Assembly: GCA_905233135.1 (NCBI GenBank)
Contig: CAJOCQ010000019.1
Span: 1-50,639 of the forward strand
Source of the DNA: an uncultured Selenomonadaceae bacterium
GTDB lineage: Bacteria; Bacillota; Negativicutes; Selenomonadales; Selenomonadaceae
Reading direction: 5' to 3'
DNA length: 50,639 bases
The notes beneath the pieces are model-generated. The model ran no database searches, was not told the DNA's origin, and worked only from the letters and a program-made list of their open reading frames with translations. The stretch's first letter is position 1. Each line of letters starts with the position of its first letter. The position numbers and the translations under genes are program-made. Shown one piece after another: positions 1 through 7,551 of this stretch.

Positions 1-93
1 GCAACGCGTTACGACAAATTGGCGGATTGCTTTTTGAATTTTGTGTATCTTGCCGCTTCTGTTATCCACTTTTAATTTACCAACAACCCCTAG
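1..93 (+). mobile_element. 3' end of an IS5-family insertion sequence, left edge
   Basis: The first 75 bases read in frame as the C-terminus of a transposase (TRYDKLADCFLNFVYLAAS, then VIHF and a stop at 73-75). The RYDKLA motif followed by a hydrophobic helix is typical of the last residues of IS5-family DDE transposases. After the stop come about 18 nt ending in ACAACCCCTAG, probably the terminal inverted repeat and a CTAG target site (IS5-family elements often target YTAR). Bases 1-93 are an exact reverse complement of 50542-50634, so both window edges carry the same element end. The rest of the element lies outside the window. Family assignment rests on this short tail. Confidence 0.75.
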
Positions 94-100
94 TGAAAAC

Positions 101-285
101 CCGCCCGTCTCTCAGCCGCAGCTTGCGGTAACGATGGAGCGTTGGTAAAAGTAGAGGCCCCAAAGGGGGCCACCAGTTATTACGAGCGTACCGAACCCGA
201 GCGGCACTGACGGGCGATAAAAGCACTTTTTTTCTTTGGTACTTTCTTTTTTTTTGCTTTGGAAAAAAAGAAAGTACATTAAAAA
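101..285 (+). repeat. Structured intergenic repeat, copy A
   Basis: Non-coding block before the M48 protease gene. An outer stem pairs CGCCCGTC (102-109) with GACGGGCG (209-216). Inside are a CCGCA/TGCGG hairpin (116-128) and a GGCCCC/GGGGCC hairpin (156-171). A long inverted repeat follows, GTACTTTCTTTTTT at 239 onward against AAAAAAGAAAGTAC ending at 277. The same block recurs at 20216-20478 and 35270-35552 on the other strand, with looser relatives elsewhere. The tail hairpin ends 37 nt before the start codon at 315. Nothing coding is seen in 94-314. Confidence 0.8.
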
Positions 286-314
286 AATAAAAATCTAAAA
301 TTGGAGAACTCTGA

Positions 315-2081
315 ATGAAAAAATTTACAAAAATAATTGCGGCGTTATTGACGTGCGCAATATTTTTTTTACCTGCAAAAGTTTTGGCGGCAGACGCTTG
401 GGCGATTGCGGCTGAAGCGTTGGGAGTTTTGGCAATTTATAAATCAACTTTAAAATCAATGTTGGAACTTGGCAACGATGTCAACGCGCAAATGTCGGCG
501 CGGCGTCAAGATATTGCAAAAAACGGCACCGCCAAAAATCCCCGCGATATTAAATTGGTTGACGATATTATGACGCAGTTAATTAATTCGGGCGGCTACG
601 AATTGCGCGTTAATTCTTTGCCCTTTGTTTGGAATGTCAATGAGAGCGAAAAATTCAACGCCTCCTGCTACCCGATGAATTATGTTACTGTAAATCTCGG
701 CTTGCTGAAAAATTTAAATTATGACGAAAATAAAATTGCGGCAGTTCTTGCGCACGAAATGACGCACGGAATTGAGCAACATTCGGCGAAAATTTATGCA
801 AACGCAATGGCGCAACAAATGGGCGCGGTTGTGCTCGGCGCAAATATCAACAGCGCAAATGTCGATTGGAGCAAAATTTCGGGAATGGTTAATTATTCCA
901 TTGCAAAAAGCGTAATAACGCCCGCCGAATACGAAGCTGACGAAGGCGGCTTTTACCTTATGACAAGTGCGGGATTCAATCCCGGCGGCTGCGCGGCGGC
1001 TATGGCGCGTATGGATTATTATTTCAGATACGAAACGCGGGATTTTTTGGAATTTGACGCGCACGATAAACCCGCCGAACAAACTTTCAGCGACCACCCC
1101 GAAACAGAAATGCGTGAACAAAAACTTTCGCAACTTTTGACTGACTACAGCTGCGGACATATTACCGTTAAAAAAGTTGGACGCGCTTACAAAGTTTTTA
1201 TCGACGGCGCGGAAATTTACACGGCGAATTTTGCCAACGCCGCAGATAACGCTTATTATTTTGCGGGCGGGCTTGCACGCGCCTTTCACGATTATACAAC
1301 TGTTGACGGCTGGAATTTTCGCAAGGGCAAAGGTACAAGCATTGATTTTTTGAATGACGAAAAAGCTTTTAAGCAGGTTAGGGAAATTGCTTTTTTGGAA
1401 AACAGCGGCGGCAAAATTCGTGACGCCGTAACTTTAGCTTATCAAAATGAAAATCCTTCGACGCGCCAAAAATATTTCGACGCCGAAAAAAAACGCTTGG
1501 CTTATTGGCAAAAAGTAAAATCTGAAAGTCTTCACGCCAAAAAAAATTACGCCAAGCAACTTAGAATGAACGCTGACCTTTACAGCGATTACGGCGAAGG
1601 TAAATTAGCCTTGAAAGAAATTGAACGCGCTTTAGCGGCGAAAAATCAAGATGACATTCCCGAATGTTTGGCGATACGCGGACGCGCTAAGGCAATTTGC
1701 GGCGATTATGCAGGTGCGCTTGCTGATTGCAATGACGCACTCGCGCAGGATTCAAAAAACTTGTACAACTTTTTAAATCGTGCCGATGTTTACCATATGC
1801 GCGGCGAATATGATTCTGCGCTGAAAGATATTGACGCCGCGTTGAAAATTGATGCTGAAGTTGCAGTTGCGTACAAATTGCGCGGCGATATTTTTGACGA
1901 ACTCGGCGACACTGTTAAAGCTGAAGAAAATTACCGCTGGTGTTATTTTTTGGCGAAGAAAAATCCGCGCTCCATTCCCGAAAAATATTTGGAAAAAATT
2001 GACGCGGAAACTTACAAAAAAATTAAGGACGCCGAATCAAAAAAAGATACAACCGCTGATAAAAATAAAGGGAATAATTAA
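315..2081 (+). CDS. Secreted M48-family zinc metalloprotease with TPR repeats (BepA-like)
   Basis: 588 residues. An N-terminal signal peptide (about 1-25, cleavage after AKVLA) sends it across the inner membrane. The zinc site HEMTH is at 147-151, and an EYEAD motif near 205-209 supplies the third ligand, as in M48 peptidases. After a middle region (about 230-400), residues about 405-565 form TPR helices (repeated GxYxxAL patterns such as GDYAGALADCNDAL). Signal peptide, M48 and TPR is the BepA/YfgC architecture, used for outer-membrane protein quality control in the periplasm. The specific role is inferred. GGAG lies about 9 nt before the ATG. The C-terminus is Lys-rich. No partner gene is adjacent; the next gene is a GH32 enzyme 48 nt downstream. 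Confidence 0.85.
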   Translation: MKKFTKIIAALLTCAIFFLPAKVLAADAWAIAAEALGVLAIYKSTLKSMLELGNDVNAQMSARRQDIAKNGTAKNPRDIKLVDDIMTQLINSGGYELRVNSLPFVWNVNESEKFNASCYPMNYVTVNLGLLKNLNYDENKIAAVLAHEMTHGIEQHSAKIYANAMAQQMGAVVLGANINSANVDWSKISGMVNYSIAKSVITPAEYEADEGGFYLMTSAGFNPGGCAAAMARMDYYFRYETRDFLEFDAHDKPAEQTFSDHPETEMREQKLSQLLTDYSCGHITVKKVGRAYKVFIDGAEIYTANFANAADNAYYFAGGLARAFHDYTTVDGWNFRKGKGTSIDFLNDEKAFKQVREIAFLENSGGKIRDAVTLAYQNENPSTRQKYFDAEKKRLAYWQKVKSESLHAKKNYAKQLRMNADLYSDYGEGKLALKEIERALAAKNQDDIPECLAIRGRAKAICGDYAGALADCNDALAQDSKNLYNFLNRADVYHMRGEYDSALKDIDAALKIDAEVAVAYKLRGDIFDELGDTVKAEENYRWCYFLAKKNPRSIPEKYLEKIDAETYKKIKDAESKKDTTADKNKGNN

Positions 2082-2129
2082 AAGGCGTCGAATAAACATT
2101 AGAAATATTTTTTTTAGGAGTTTGATTTA

Positions 2130-3554
2130 ATGGCTTTAAGAATAGTTGATACGAAATATTATCCGAAATATCATATAGCTTCGCCCGGCGGTTGGATTAA
2201 CGACCCCAACGGCTTTTGTTGCTATAAAGGCAAATACCATTTGTTTTATCAATATCACCCGCATTCGGCGGAATGGGGACCTATGCATTGGGGACACGTT
2301 GTCAGCGAAGATTTGATTCACTGGAACCATTTGCCCATTGCCCTTGCGCCAACTGAAGACTACGACCGCGAAGGTTGCTTCAGCGGCAGTGCCTTTGAAA
2401 AAGACGGTAAACTCTACCTTATTTATACGGGCAATAACAGGGACGGGCAAGTTCAAAGTATCGCTGAAAGTGAAGACGGCGTACACTTCCAAAAACATCC
2501 TGAAATTATTATTCCGCCGCCCGAAGGCGAACAAATTCACCGCAGGGATTTTCGTGACCCCAAAGTTTGGCAAAATGACGATAAATATTATATGGTTGTC
2601 GGCTCCCGCACTGAAGACGAACTTTTGGGACAAATTCTGCTTTTTGAATCTGAAGATTTAATCAGCTGGAAATTTAAAAATATTATGGCGCGTGCCGAAG
2701 GCAATCAAGGCTTTATGTGGGAATGCCCCAACTTCGCAAATATTGAAGGGCGCGATATTTTAATTATTTCGCCGCAAGGTATTAAGCGCGAACGTAACAA
2801 ATATATGAATGTTTTCCAATCAGGATATTTCATTGGCAAAGTTGACTATGAAAAGGGAATTTACATTCACGGCGATTTTGAATTATTGGATTACGGCTTT
2901 GACTTTTACGCGCCACAAATTACCGAAACTGCTGACGGGCGTACAATTATGATTGGTTGGGCTGATATGTGGTATAACATTATGCCCGAACACGACGACG
3001 GCTGGGCGGGTATGATGACTTTACCGCGTGAAATTCACGTCAAAAACGGCAAAGTTTTTACCACGCCTATTAAAGAATTGCAAAAACTTCGCACTTCCGA
3101 AAAATCCTACAACGATTTAAAATTCTATAAGCCTATGAAATTTGACGGCGTAAGCGGCAAAACGGGCGAATTAATTTTAGATATTGATTTAACGGAAACT
3201 ACAGAATTTGAAATTTATCTGCGCACCTCCAAAGATAAAACGCAAAAAACCGTTCTTTCTTACAACAAGGCGTTGGAACTTTTCAAGATTAACCGTAACG
3301 AATCGGGCGCGGGCGGCGACGGCGAAAGAGAATGCCCCGTCAGTGCCGCAGATAAAATGAAACTTCATATTTTCCTTGACAGGTCTTTGGTTGAAATTTT
3401 CATTAATGACGGCGAAAAAGTTATGACTTCAAGAATTTATCCGCGTACTGATTCAACTGATATTGTTTTTGTGCCCAAAGAAGGCGGCTTCAAAATTGAC
3501 AGCCTTAAATTCTATGAATTGGGCGTTGCAATTCCTCAACCTGTTGTTGACTAA
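2130..3554 (+). CDS. scrB: Glycoside hydrolase family 32, sucrose-6-phosphate hydrolase/invertase type
   Basis: 474 residues, no signal peptide, so cytoplasmic. The GH32 signatures are complete: WINDPNG with nucleophile Asp25, FRDP with transition-state Asp143, and WECP with acid/base Glu198. The five-bladed propeller (about 10-320) is followed by the usual C-terminal beta-sandwich (about 340-470). Length fits bacterial ScrB/SacA. Such enzymes hydrolyse sucrose-6-phosphate, sucrose or short fructans. No PTS transporter, fructokinase or LacI regulator lies nearby, so the substrate cannot be fixed from context. AGGAG precedes the ATG by about 10 nt. A terminator follows at 3577-3606. Confidence 0.88.
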   Translation: MALRIVDTKYYPKYHIASPGGWINDPNGFCCYKGKYHLFYQYHPHSAEWGPMHWGHVVSEDLIHWNHLPIALAPTEDYDREGCFSGSAFEKDGKLYLIYTGNNRDGQVQSIAESEDGVHFQKHPEIIIPPPEGEQIHRRDFRDPKVWQNDDKYYMVVGSRTEDELLGQILLFESEDLISWKFKNIMARAEGNQGFMWECPNFANIEGRDILIISPQGIKRERNKYMNVFQSGYFIGKVDYEKGIYIHGDFELLDYGFDFYAPQITETADGRTIMIGWADMWYNIMPEHDDGWAGMMTLPREIHVKNGKVFTTPIKELQKLRTSEKSYNDLKFYKPMKFDGVSGKTGELILDIDLTETTEFEIYLRTSKDKTQKTVLSYNKALELFKINRNESGAGGDGERECPVSAADKMKLHIFLDRSLVEIFINDGEKVMTSRIYPRTDSTDIVFVPKEGGFKIDSLKFYELGVAIPQPVVD

Positions 3555-3576
3555 AAATTTTCTTGCAAAAAAAATT

Positions 3577-3606
3577 AACACCGGCTTTAAATGGTCGGTG
3601 TTTTTT
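3577..3606 (+). terminator. Intrinsic terminator after the GH32 gene
   Basis: AACACCG (3577-3583) pairs with CGGTGTT (3596-3602) around a 12-nt loop, followed by a run of six T. It lies just past the GH32 stop codon. Confidence 0.8.
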
Positions 3607-3635
3607 AGTTGCAGGGAAAATATTTTGCGCGTTGA

Positions 3636-3809
3636 AAAAATTTTGAAGATCACGGAATTTATTTTGAAGACAGAATCAAAATTATAAATAAAATTGAAAA
3701 AATTCTTGTGGTAATTTATACTGAACGCGGAGACAGAAACAGAATTATTTCGGCGCGAACTGCTACAAAAAAAGAGGTGGATAAGTATTATGAACAATTT
3801 TATTATTAA
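3636..3809 (+). pseudogene. brnT: brnT toxin remnant (DUF497)
   Basis: Bases 3636-3809 read in frame to a stop and give a piece matching the BrnT toxin (RNase-like DUF497) C-terminus: VVIYTERGDRNRIISARTA followed by TKKEVDKYYEQ, the classic TERGD..RIISAR.AT..E..YYE signature. Before it only a short KNFEDHGIYFEDR stretch remains. An in-frame TGA (3633-3635) and no start codon precede it. The normal N-terminus and central strands (about 40 residues) are missing, so this is a decayed toxin. It overlaps the following antitoxin-like frame by 20 nt, as expected for a brnT-brnA operon. Confidence 0.7.
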
Positions 3810-3974
3810 CGGCGTGCAAGTAAGCGAAGAACAATTTAACAGAATAAAAAAATTCGCCAACTTCCTGACGAAGGAATTGACTACAGCGATATTCCGCCTT
3901 TAACAGATGAAGAACTTGCAAGAATGAAACCTGTACGATTGCGCCGCAAAAATGCCGAAAAAGTTGCAAGCTAA
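3790..3974 (+). pseudogene. brnA: brnA-like antitoxin, frameshifted at an A7 tract
   Basis: From ATG 3790 the frame gives MNNFIINGVQVSEEQFNRIKK, then runs out of frame at seven A (3846-3852) and stops at about 3901. One base back (-1 frame) the sequence continues as IRQLPDEGIDYSDIPPLTDE and ELARMKPV to TAA 3974. DYSDIPPLTDEELARMKP is characteristic of BrnA (DUF4415) antitoxins. The joined product would be about 61 residues. Either one A was lost, or ribosomes slip on A-AAA-AAA. Given the broken toxin upstream, a decayed pair is the simpler reading. Confidence 0.65.
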
Positions 3975-3980
3975 AAAATT

Positions 3981-4009
3981 ATCCCCGCCGAATTGGCAGG
4001 GATTTTTTT
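3981..4009. terminator. Bidirectional terminator between the brnA remnant and the argA-like gene
   Basis: ATCCCCGCC (3981-3989) pairs with GGCAGGGAT (3995-4003) with one mismatch. A T-run follows on the plus strand and a shorter one on the minus strand, so it can serve both converging genes. Confidence 0.75.
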
Positions 4010-4466
4010 ATTGGCGAATCATAGCAATTTCTTGACAGTTGGGGAAGTGCGGACAAGAAATACAGTCGCTCCAAATTTTTTGCGGCAAAGTTTCTTTCGG
4101 CACAATTTCAAAGCCTACGCTTGAAAAAAAATCTGTATTATAAGTAAGCGTAAAAAATTTCTTGACGCCCAATTTTTTGCCATCCTCAATCAAAAGTTTA
4201 ACAATCTCGCCGCCGATGCCGCGCCTTTGAAAATCTTTGCTGACAGCCAAAGAACGAATTTCTGCAAGTTCAGACCAAGTACAATGCAACGCGCCGCAAC
4301 CTGCAACTTTGCCCGTTTCGACTTCGACGGCAACTACAAATTCAGGCAAAATTTCATACAGCGTGGAATAACTTTTCGGCAACATTAAACCTTCAGCCGC
4401 AAAATCGTTTATCAAAGTGAACATTGCCTCGACTTCGGCAAATGTTGCGTGCCTGTATTCAAACAA
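4008..4466 (-). CDS. argA: GNAT amino-acid N-acetyltransferase, short ArgA type
   Basis: About 152 residues, one GNAT domain. The CoA-binding motif A is RRGIGGEIVKLL, preceded by LAEIRSLAV. The YNTDFFSSVGFE stretch and the C-terminal KIWSDCISCPHFPNC with three Cys are hallmarks of the stand-alone N-acetylglutamate synthases of Firmicutes and delta-proteobacteria, which make N-acetylglutamate for arginine synthesis. A TTG at 4475 directly abuts the AAGGAAGG Shine-Dalgarno sequence. The TTG at 4466 sits 9 nt from it and is the more likely start (reading MFEYRHATF). No other arg genes are nearby. A related GNAT of other specificity cannot be ruled out. Confidence 0.75.
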   Translation of the reverse strand: MFEYRHATFAEVEAMFTLINDFAAEGLMLPKSYSTLYEILPEFVVAVEVETGKVAGCGALHCTWSELAEIRSLAVSKDFQRRGIGGEIVKLLIEDGKKLGVKKFFTLTYNTDFFSSVGFEIVPKETLPQKIWSDCISCPHFPNCQEIAMIRQ

Positions 4467-4523
4467 ATTTTTCAACCTTCCTTGAATATGTTATAATTTG
4501 AAAAAATTTTTGGAGGGGATTTT

Positions 4524-4754
4524 ATGGCGGAATATTATGAAGCGTGCCCGCGTTGCGGCAGGACGAATTTTGGCGAAATTTTACACTGCAAGCGTTGCGG
4601 AACCGAATTTTGTACAAAGTGCATTGGTAAAAAAACTTTGCCCGACGGTACAAAATATGAATGTTGTCCGCGTTGCGGCGCAGAATTTGACGAGGACGAC
4701 GATACTATTTATGTTGTTGTTACAGAAAAAGAAAATTTGCGCAATAGGCGTTAA
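4524..4754 (+). CDS. Small zinc-ribbon protein
   Basis: 76 residues with four Cys pairs: CPRCG, CKRCG, CTKC and CCPRCG, enough for two zinc ribbons. The tail is acidic then basic (DEDDD ... RNRR). TGGAGGGG lies just upstream of the ATG, and a TATAAT-like -10 element is at 4491-4496. The gene runs convergent to nth, and the two stops overlap by 4 nt (4751-4754). Function is not recognised. The domain only suggests metal, nucleic-acid or protein binding. Confidence 0.75.
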   Translation: MAEYYEACPRCGRTNFGEILHCKRCGTEFCTKCIGKKTLPDGTKYECCPRCGAEFDEDDDTIYVVVTEKENLRNRR

Positions 4755-5374
4755 ACATTTGACGAAGGGCAAATGTTATTCAGCGGACAATCTTTACATT
4801 TGGGACTGCGCGAAGAGCAAATTAACCGCCCGTGCCAAATTAACCAATGGTGCGCGGCAGACCATTTTTCTTTCGGAATAATTTTTTGCAAGCCGAGTTC
4901 AACTTCAAGCGGTGTTGAACCTTCGGCTATTTTTGTTCGGTTGGCAATTCTGAAAACGTGCGTATCAACGGCTATTGCGGGATTTTTAAACGCCACGCTT
5001 GTAACAACATTTGCGGTTTTTCTGCCGACGCCCGGCAATTTTATTAATTCGTCAAAATCTGCGGGAACTTCGCCGCCGTATTCGCTCAAAATTTTTTCAC
5101 TCGTCAAAATAATATGTTTCGCCTTTGCTCGAAAATAGCCGCAAGGTCTGATAATTTCTTCAAGCTTAGTTTGTCCCAACTGTAAAATTTTTTCGGGCGT
5201 ATTTGCTATTGGAAAAAGTTCAGCCGTTACGATATTAACGCGCTTATCCGTACACTGCGCCGACAAAATTACCGCTATTAAAAGTTCAAACGCCGAATTA
5301 AATTTCAGTTCGGGAATTGCGCCGCTGTATGTTTCTTCCAAAATTTTTAGCTCTTCAATTCTGAAATCTTCCAT
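4751..5374 (-). CDS. nth: Endonuclease III, base-excision repair DNA glycosylase/AP lyase
   Basis: 207 residues from the ATG at 5374, which has AGGAG 5 nt before it; a longer reading upstream lacks a ribosome site. The helix-hairpin-helix LPGVGRKTANVV contains the catalytic Lys. The catalytic Asp lies in AVDTHVFRIANRT. The C-terminal C-x6-C-x2-C-x5-C (CSSRSPKCKDCPLNNIC) binds a 4Fe-4S cluster. The enzyme removes oxidised pyrimidines and nicks the abasic site. Length is normal. A -10 TATAAT-like element about 50 nt upstream fits its own promoter, divergent from the L,D-transpeptidase gene. Confidence 0.95.
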   Translation of the reverse strand: MEDFRIEELKILEETYSGAIPELKFNSAFELLIAVILSAQCTDKRVNIVTAELFPIANTPEKILQLGQTKLEEIIRPCGYFRAKAKHIILTSEKILSEYGGEVPADFDELIKLPGVGRKTANVVTSVAFKNPAIAVDTHVFRIANRTKIAEGSTPLEVELGLQKIIPKEKWSAAHHWLIWHGRLICSSRSPKCKDCPLNNICPSSNV

Positions 5375-5449
5375 TATTACTCCTACGCCGAAGCGAATAT
5401 TATTTTTTAGTGCATTATAACACAACTGTTTTAAAATGTAATAAAAAAT

Positions 5450-5505
5450 TTTGCCGTTACGGCAAATCAATTCAGCTTGACAATAAAATTTTCTAAAATT
5501 ATTAT
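5450..5505 (+). promoter_or_regulatory. Promoter of the L,D-transpeptidase gene, with a palindrome upstream
   Basis: TTGACA (5477-5482), a 17-nt spacer and TATTAT (5500-5505) form a sigma-70-type promoter. Just upstream, TTGCCG-TTA-CGGCAA is a perfect palindrome between this promoter and the divergent nth promoter. It is a possible operator, unproven. Confidence 0.55.
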
Positions 5506-5536
5506 CAAAAAAATTGCAATTACAGGAGGACTTTTT

Positions 5537-6280
5537 ATGCAGAAAAAATTTTTTAAAACGCTTGTATTCGGTTTAATTTTTATGTTTGCAAATAATTTTT
5601 GCGCGGCTGAAAATTTTCAAAAAACAAACGCCGCAGAAAAATATTTTATTCAAGAAGAATCTGCGCGAGTAAATTCACTTGCGGCGTTGCAAAGTGAACG
5701 CAATGACATAAAAACTCTTTTGTCAAATTCTGCAACCGCACAAAAAACTGACCAAATTATTTTGGTTGTTGACCACTCTTTGAGCTTGTGGAACAAAATC
5801 GACGGCGATTGGTACGAAGATTTTGAAACGTATTGCAGCTACGGGCGCAACGGTTTAAGTTGGGACAGATACGCGGGCGATAAAACAACGCCTATCGGTT
5901 CTTTTCCAATGCTTTATGCATTCGGGCACGGCGATAATCCCGGTACCGAAATGACATACAAAAAAATAACTCCGCGTTCTTATTTGAGCGCGGAGCCGTC
6001 AACTTATAACACTTGGGTTGAATCTTCTTACAGAATTGCGGGCGAACATTTGCAGGATTATTACGAATATGAATATGCAATGAATATCGGCTACAATATC
6101 AACCCTGCGATTTACGGCAAGGGCGCGGCAATTTTCCTGCACTGCAAGAGCACAGACCGTTGGGCAACTTCAGGCTGCGTAAGCGTCCCCGAAAATATTA
6201 TGCTTGACTTATTACTGAAGTGCCATAACGGAGTTTATATTGTCATTGTGCCGAATGCCGAAACTATTTCGCGTTATTAA
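5537..6280 (+). CDS. Secreted L,D-transpeptidase (YkuD domain)
   Basis: 247 residues from ATG 5537, chosen because AGGAGG lies 9 nt before it and the protein then begins with a signal peptide (about 1-24, cleavage near FCA-AEN). The YkuD domain (about 72-240) ends in the catalytic block with His202, Ser212-Gly213 and Cys214 (H...SGCV). These enzymes form 3-3 cross-links in peptidoglycan or attach proteins to it, in the periplasm. The KTTPIGSF motif is also typical. It is single-gene, with its own promoter, and converges on the PII gene with 3 nt between the stops. Confidence 0.87.
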   Translation: MQKKFFKTLVFGLIFMFANNFCAAENFQKTNAAEKYFIQEESARVNSLAALQSERNDIKTLLSNSATAQKTDQIILVVDHSLSLWNKIDGDWYEDFETYCSYGRNGLSWDRYAGDKTTPIGSFPMLYAFGHGDNPGTEMTYKKITPRSYLSAEPSTYNTWVESSYRIAGEHLQDYYEYEYAMNIGYNINPAIYGKGAAIFLHCKSTDRWATSGCVSVPENIMLDLLLKCHNGVYIVIVPNAETISRY

Positions 6281-6283
6281 AAA

Positions 6284-6664
6284 TTAATCCAAAATTTCGC
6301 AGGGAATATCCATAACAGCTTCTGCGCCGCGTTGCCCCGTTCTTATTCTTACGGCGTCAGAAAGTTCATAGACAAAAATTTTTCCGTCACCGAATTTGCC
6401 CGTTCGCAAAACTTTTTGGGCAACTTCCAAAACTCTTTCAACGGGAATTTCACAAACAACAGTTTCAATTTTTATTTTCGGCAAAAGGTTTATTTCATAT
6501 TCGCGCCCGCGATAAATTTCCTTGTGTCCTTTTTGCGTGCCGCAGCCGTAAACTTGTGAAACTGTCATACCCAAAACGCCGATTTCATTTAGCGCGTCCT
6601 TTAAAGTTTCTAACTTTTCAGGGCGCGTTATTATATCTATTTTAGTAATTTTTCGTTGTTGCAT
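6284..6664 (-). CDS. glnB: Nitrogen regulatory protein PII (GlnB/GlnK family)
   Basis: 126 residues. The T-loop reads CGTQKGHKEIYRGREYEINLLPK and carries the Tyr that is uridylylated in many bacteria. The C-terminal signature is TGKFGDGKIFVYELSDAVRIRTGQRG. PII trimers sense 2-oxoglutarate and ATP/ADP and control AmtB, glutamine synthetase and regulators. It sits 15 nt after the amt remnant in the classic amt-glnK order and has AGGGGGCG before its ATG, so it can still be translated although the transporter is damaged. The linkage suggests the GlnK subtype. Confidence 0.93.
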   Translation of the reverse strand: MQQRKITKIDIITRPEKLETLKDALNEIGVLGMTVSQVYGCGTQKGHKEIYRGREYEINLLPKIKIETVVCEIPVERVLEVAQKVLRTGKFGDGKIFVYELSDAVRIRTGQRGAEAVMDIPCEILD

Positions 6665-6679
6665 TTTTGTCGCCCCCTG

Positions 6680-7477
6680 CTAAATACCGTGATGATTTAA
6701 ATTAAATTCGGCTGAAGTTTCAAATTCCTTGTCGGCAATAAAACTGTTGCCACCGCTAAAAATTTCTGCGTTGTATCCGCGTTCGCCGTGTTCAATAATA
6801 TCCAAGCCGATAATTTCTTCATTTTCTTCAACGCGCAGAGGGATTATCGAATTTACAATTTTATAAAGAATAGTCGAGCCGATAACCGCAAAAATTATTG
6901 CAACGCCTATTGAAATAATCTGCGCGAAAAATAAATTTGTTTCGCCATAAAATAAACCGTTTGCACCGTCAAAAATGTGAATTACCAATCCGCCCGCAAA
7001 ATCTAACGCGCCGAGTTGTGCCAAAAATCCGCCGCCCCATACCCAGTGCGCCATTGGATTATAAATAAAAATTGCCCATAACAACATTAAAATTGCAAAG
7101 CCTTTGAAATTTATTCTTTTTGCAAACGCGCCCGTTATCAGCGCAGGTGTCAAAACTGCAAACATACACTGAAACGCCACAAACGCAAGCTCAGGAATTG
7201 TGCCGCCTTCCAAAATGTTATAACCTACGCCTGCCAAGCCGATTTTTTGAAAATCGCCAATCAAGCCGTTTATATCTGCGCTAAAAATCAGCGTGTACCC
7301 TATCAAAATAAATTCAACGCTGACCATTCCCAAAATAAATATCGACTGCATTATTGTATTTAAAACATTTTTACTGCGTACCATTCCGCCATAAAACAGC
7401 GCAACCGCCGGCGTCATTATAAAAACCAACGCCGCGCTTATCAGTATCCAAGTTGTATCTCCGCTGTTATGCGTCAA
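6680..7477 (-). pseudogene. amt: Ammonium transporter gene with a large internal deletion
   Basis: Clear Amt start: SGDTTWILISAALVF, then TPAVALFYGGMVRSKNVL, through AHWVWGGGFLAQLGALDFAGG and LVIHI, which holds the first of the twin pore His. The sequence then jumps straight to FDGANGLFYGE and the final helix with GLDIIEHGERGYN. Roughly 130 residues (about TM6-TM10, including the second pore His) are missing without a frame break. The product would be about 265 residues against 400-450 normally. The only plausible start is TTG 7477, without a clear Shine-Dalgarno site; a longer reading from TTG 7558 passes through the wecB terminator. Loss of function is inferred. A collapsed assembly is the alternative. 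Confidence 0.75.
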
Positions 7478-7510
7478 TATATTTAAAAAATGTATACCAG
7501 TGTACTTTGC

Positions 7511-7539
7511 AAAAAAAATACCGCGCGTTTTGCGCGGCA
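7511..7539 (-). terminator. Intrinsic terminator after wecB
   Basis: On the minus strand CCGCGC pairs with GCGCGG around an AAAAC loop, followed by TA and a run of T (A-run at 7511-7518 on the plus strand). It lies 12 nt after the wecB stop and separates wecB from the amt remnant. Confidence 0.8.
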
Positions 7540-7551
7540 GATAATTTTCAA

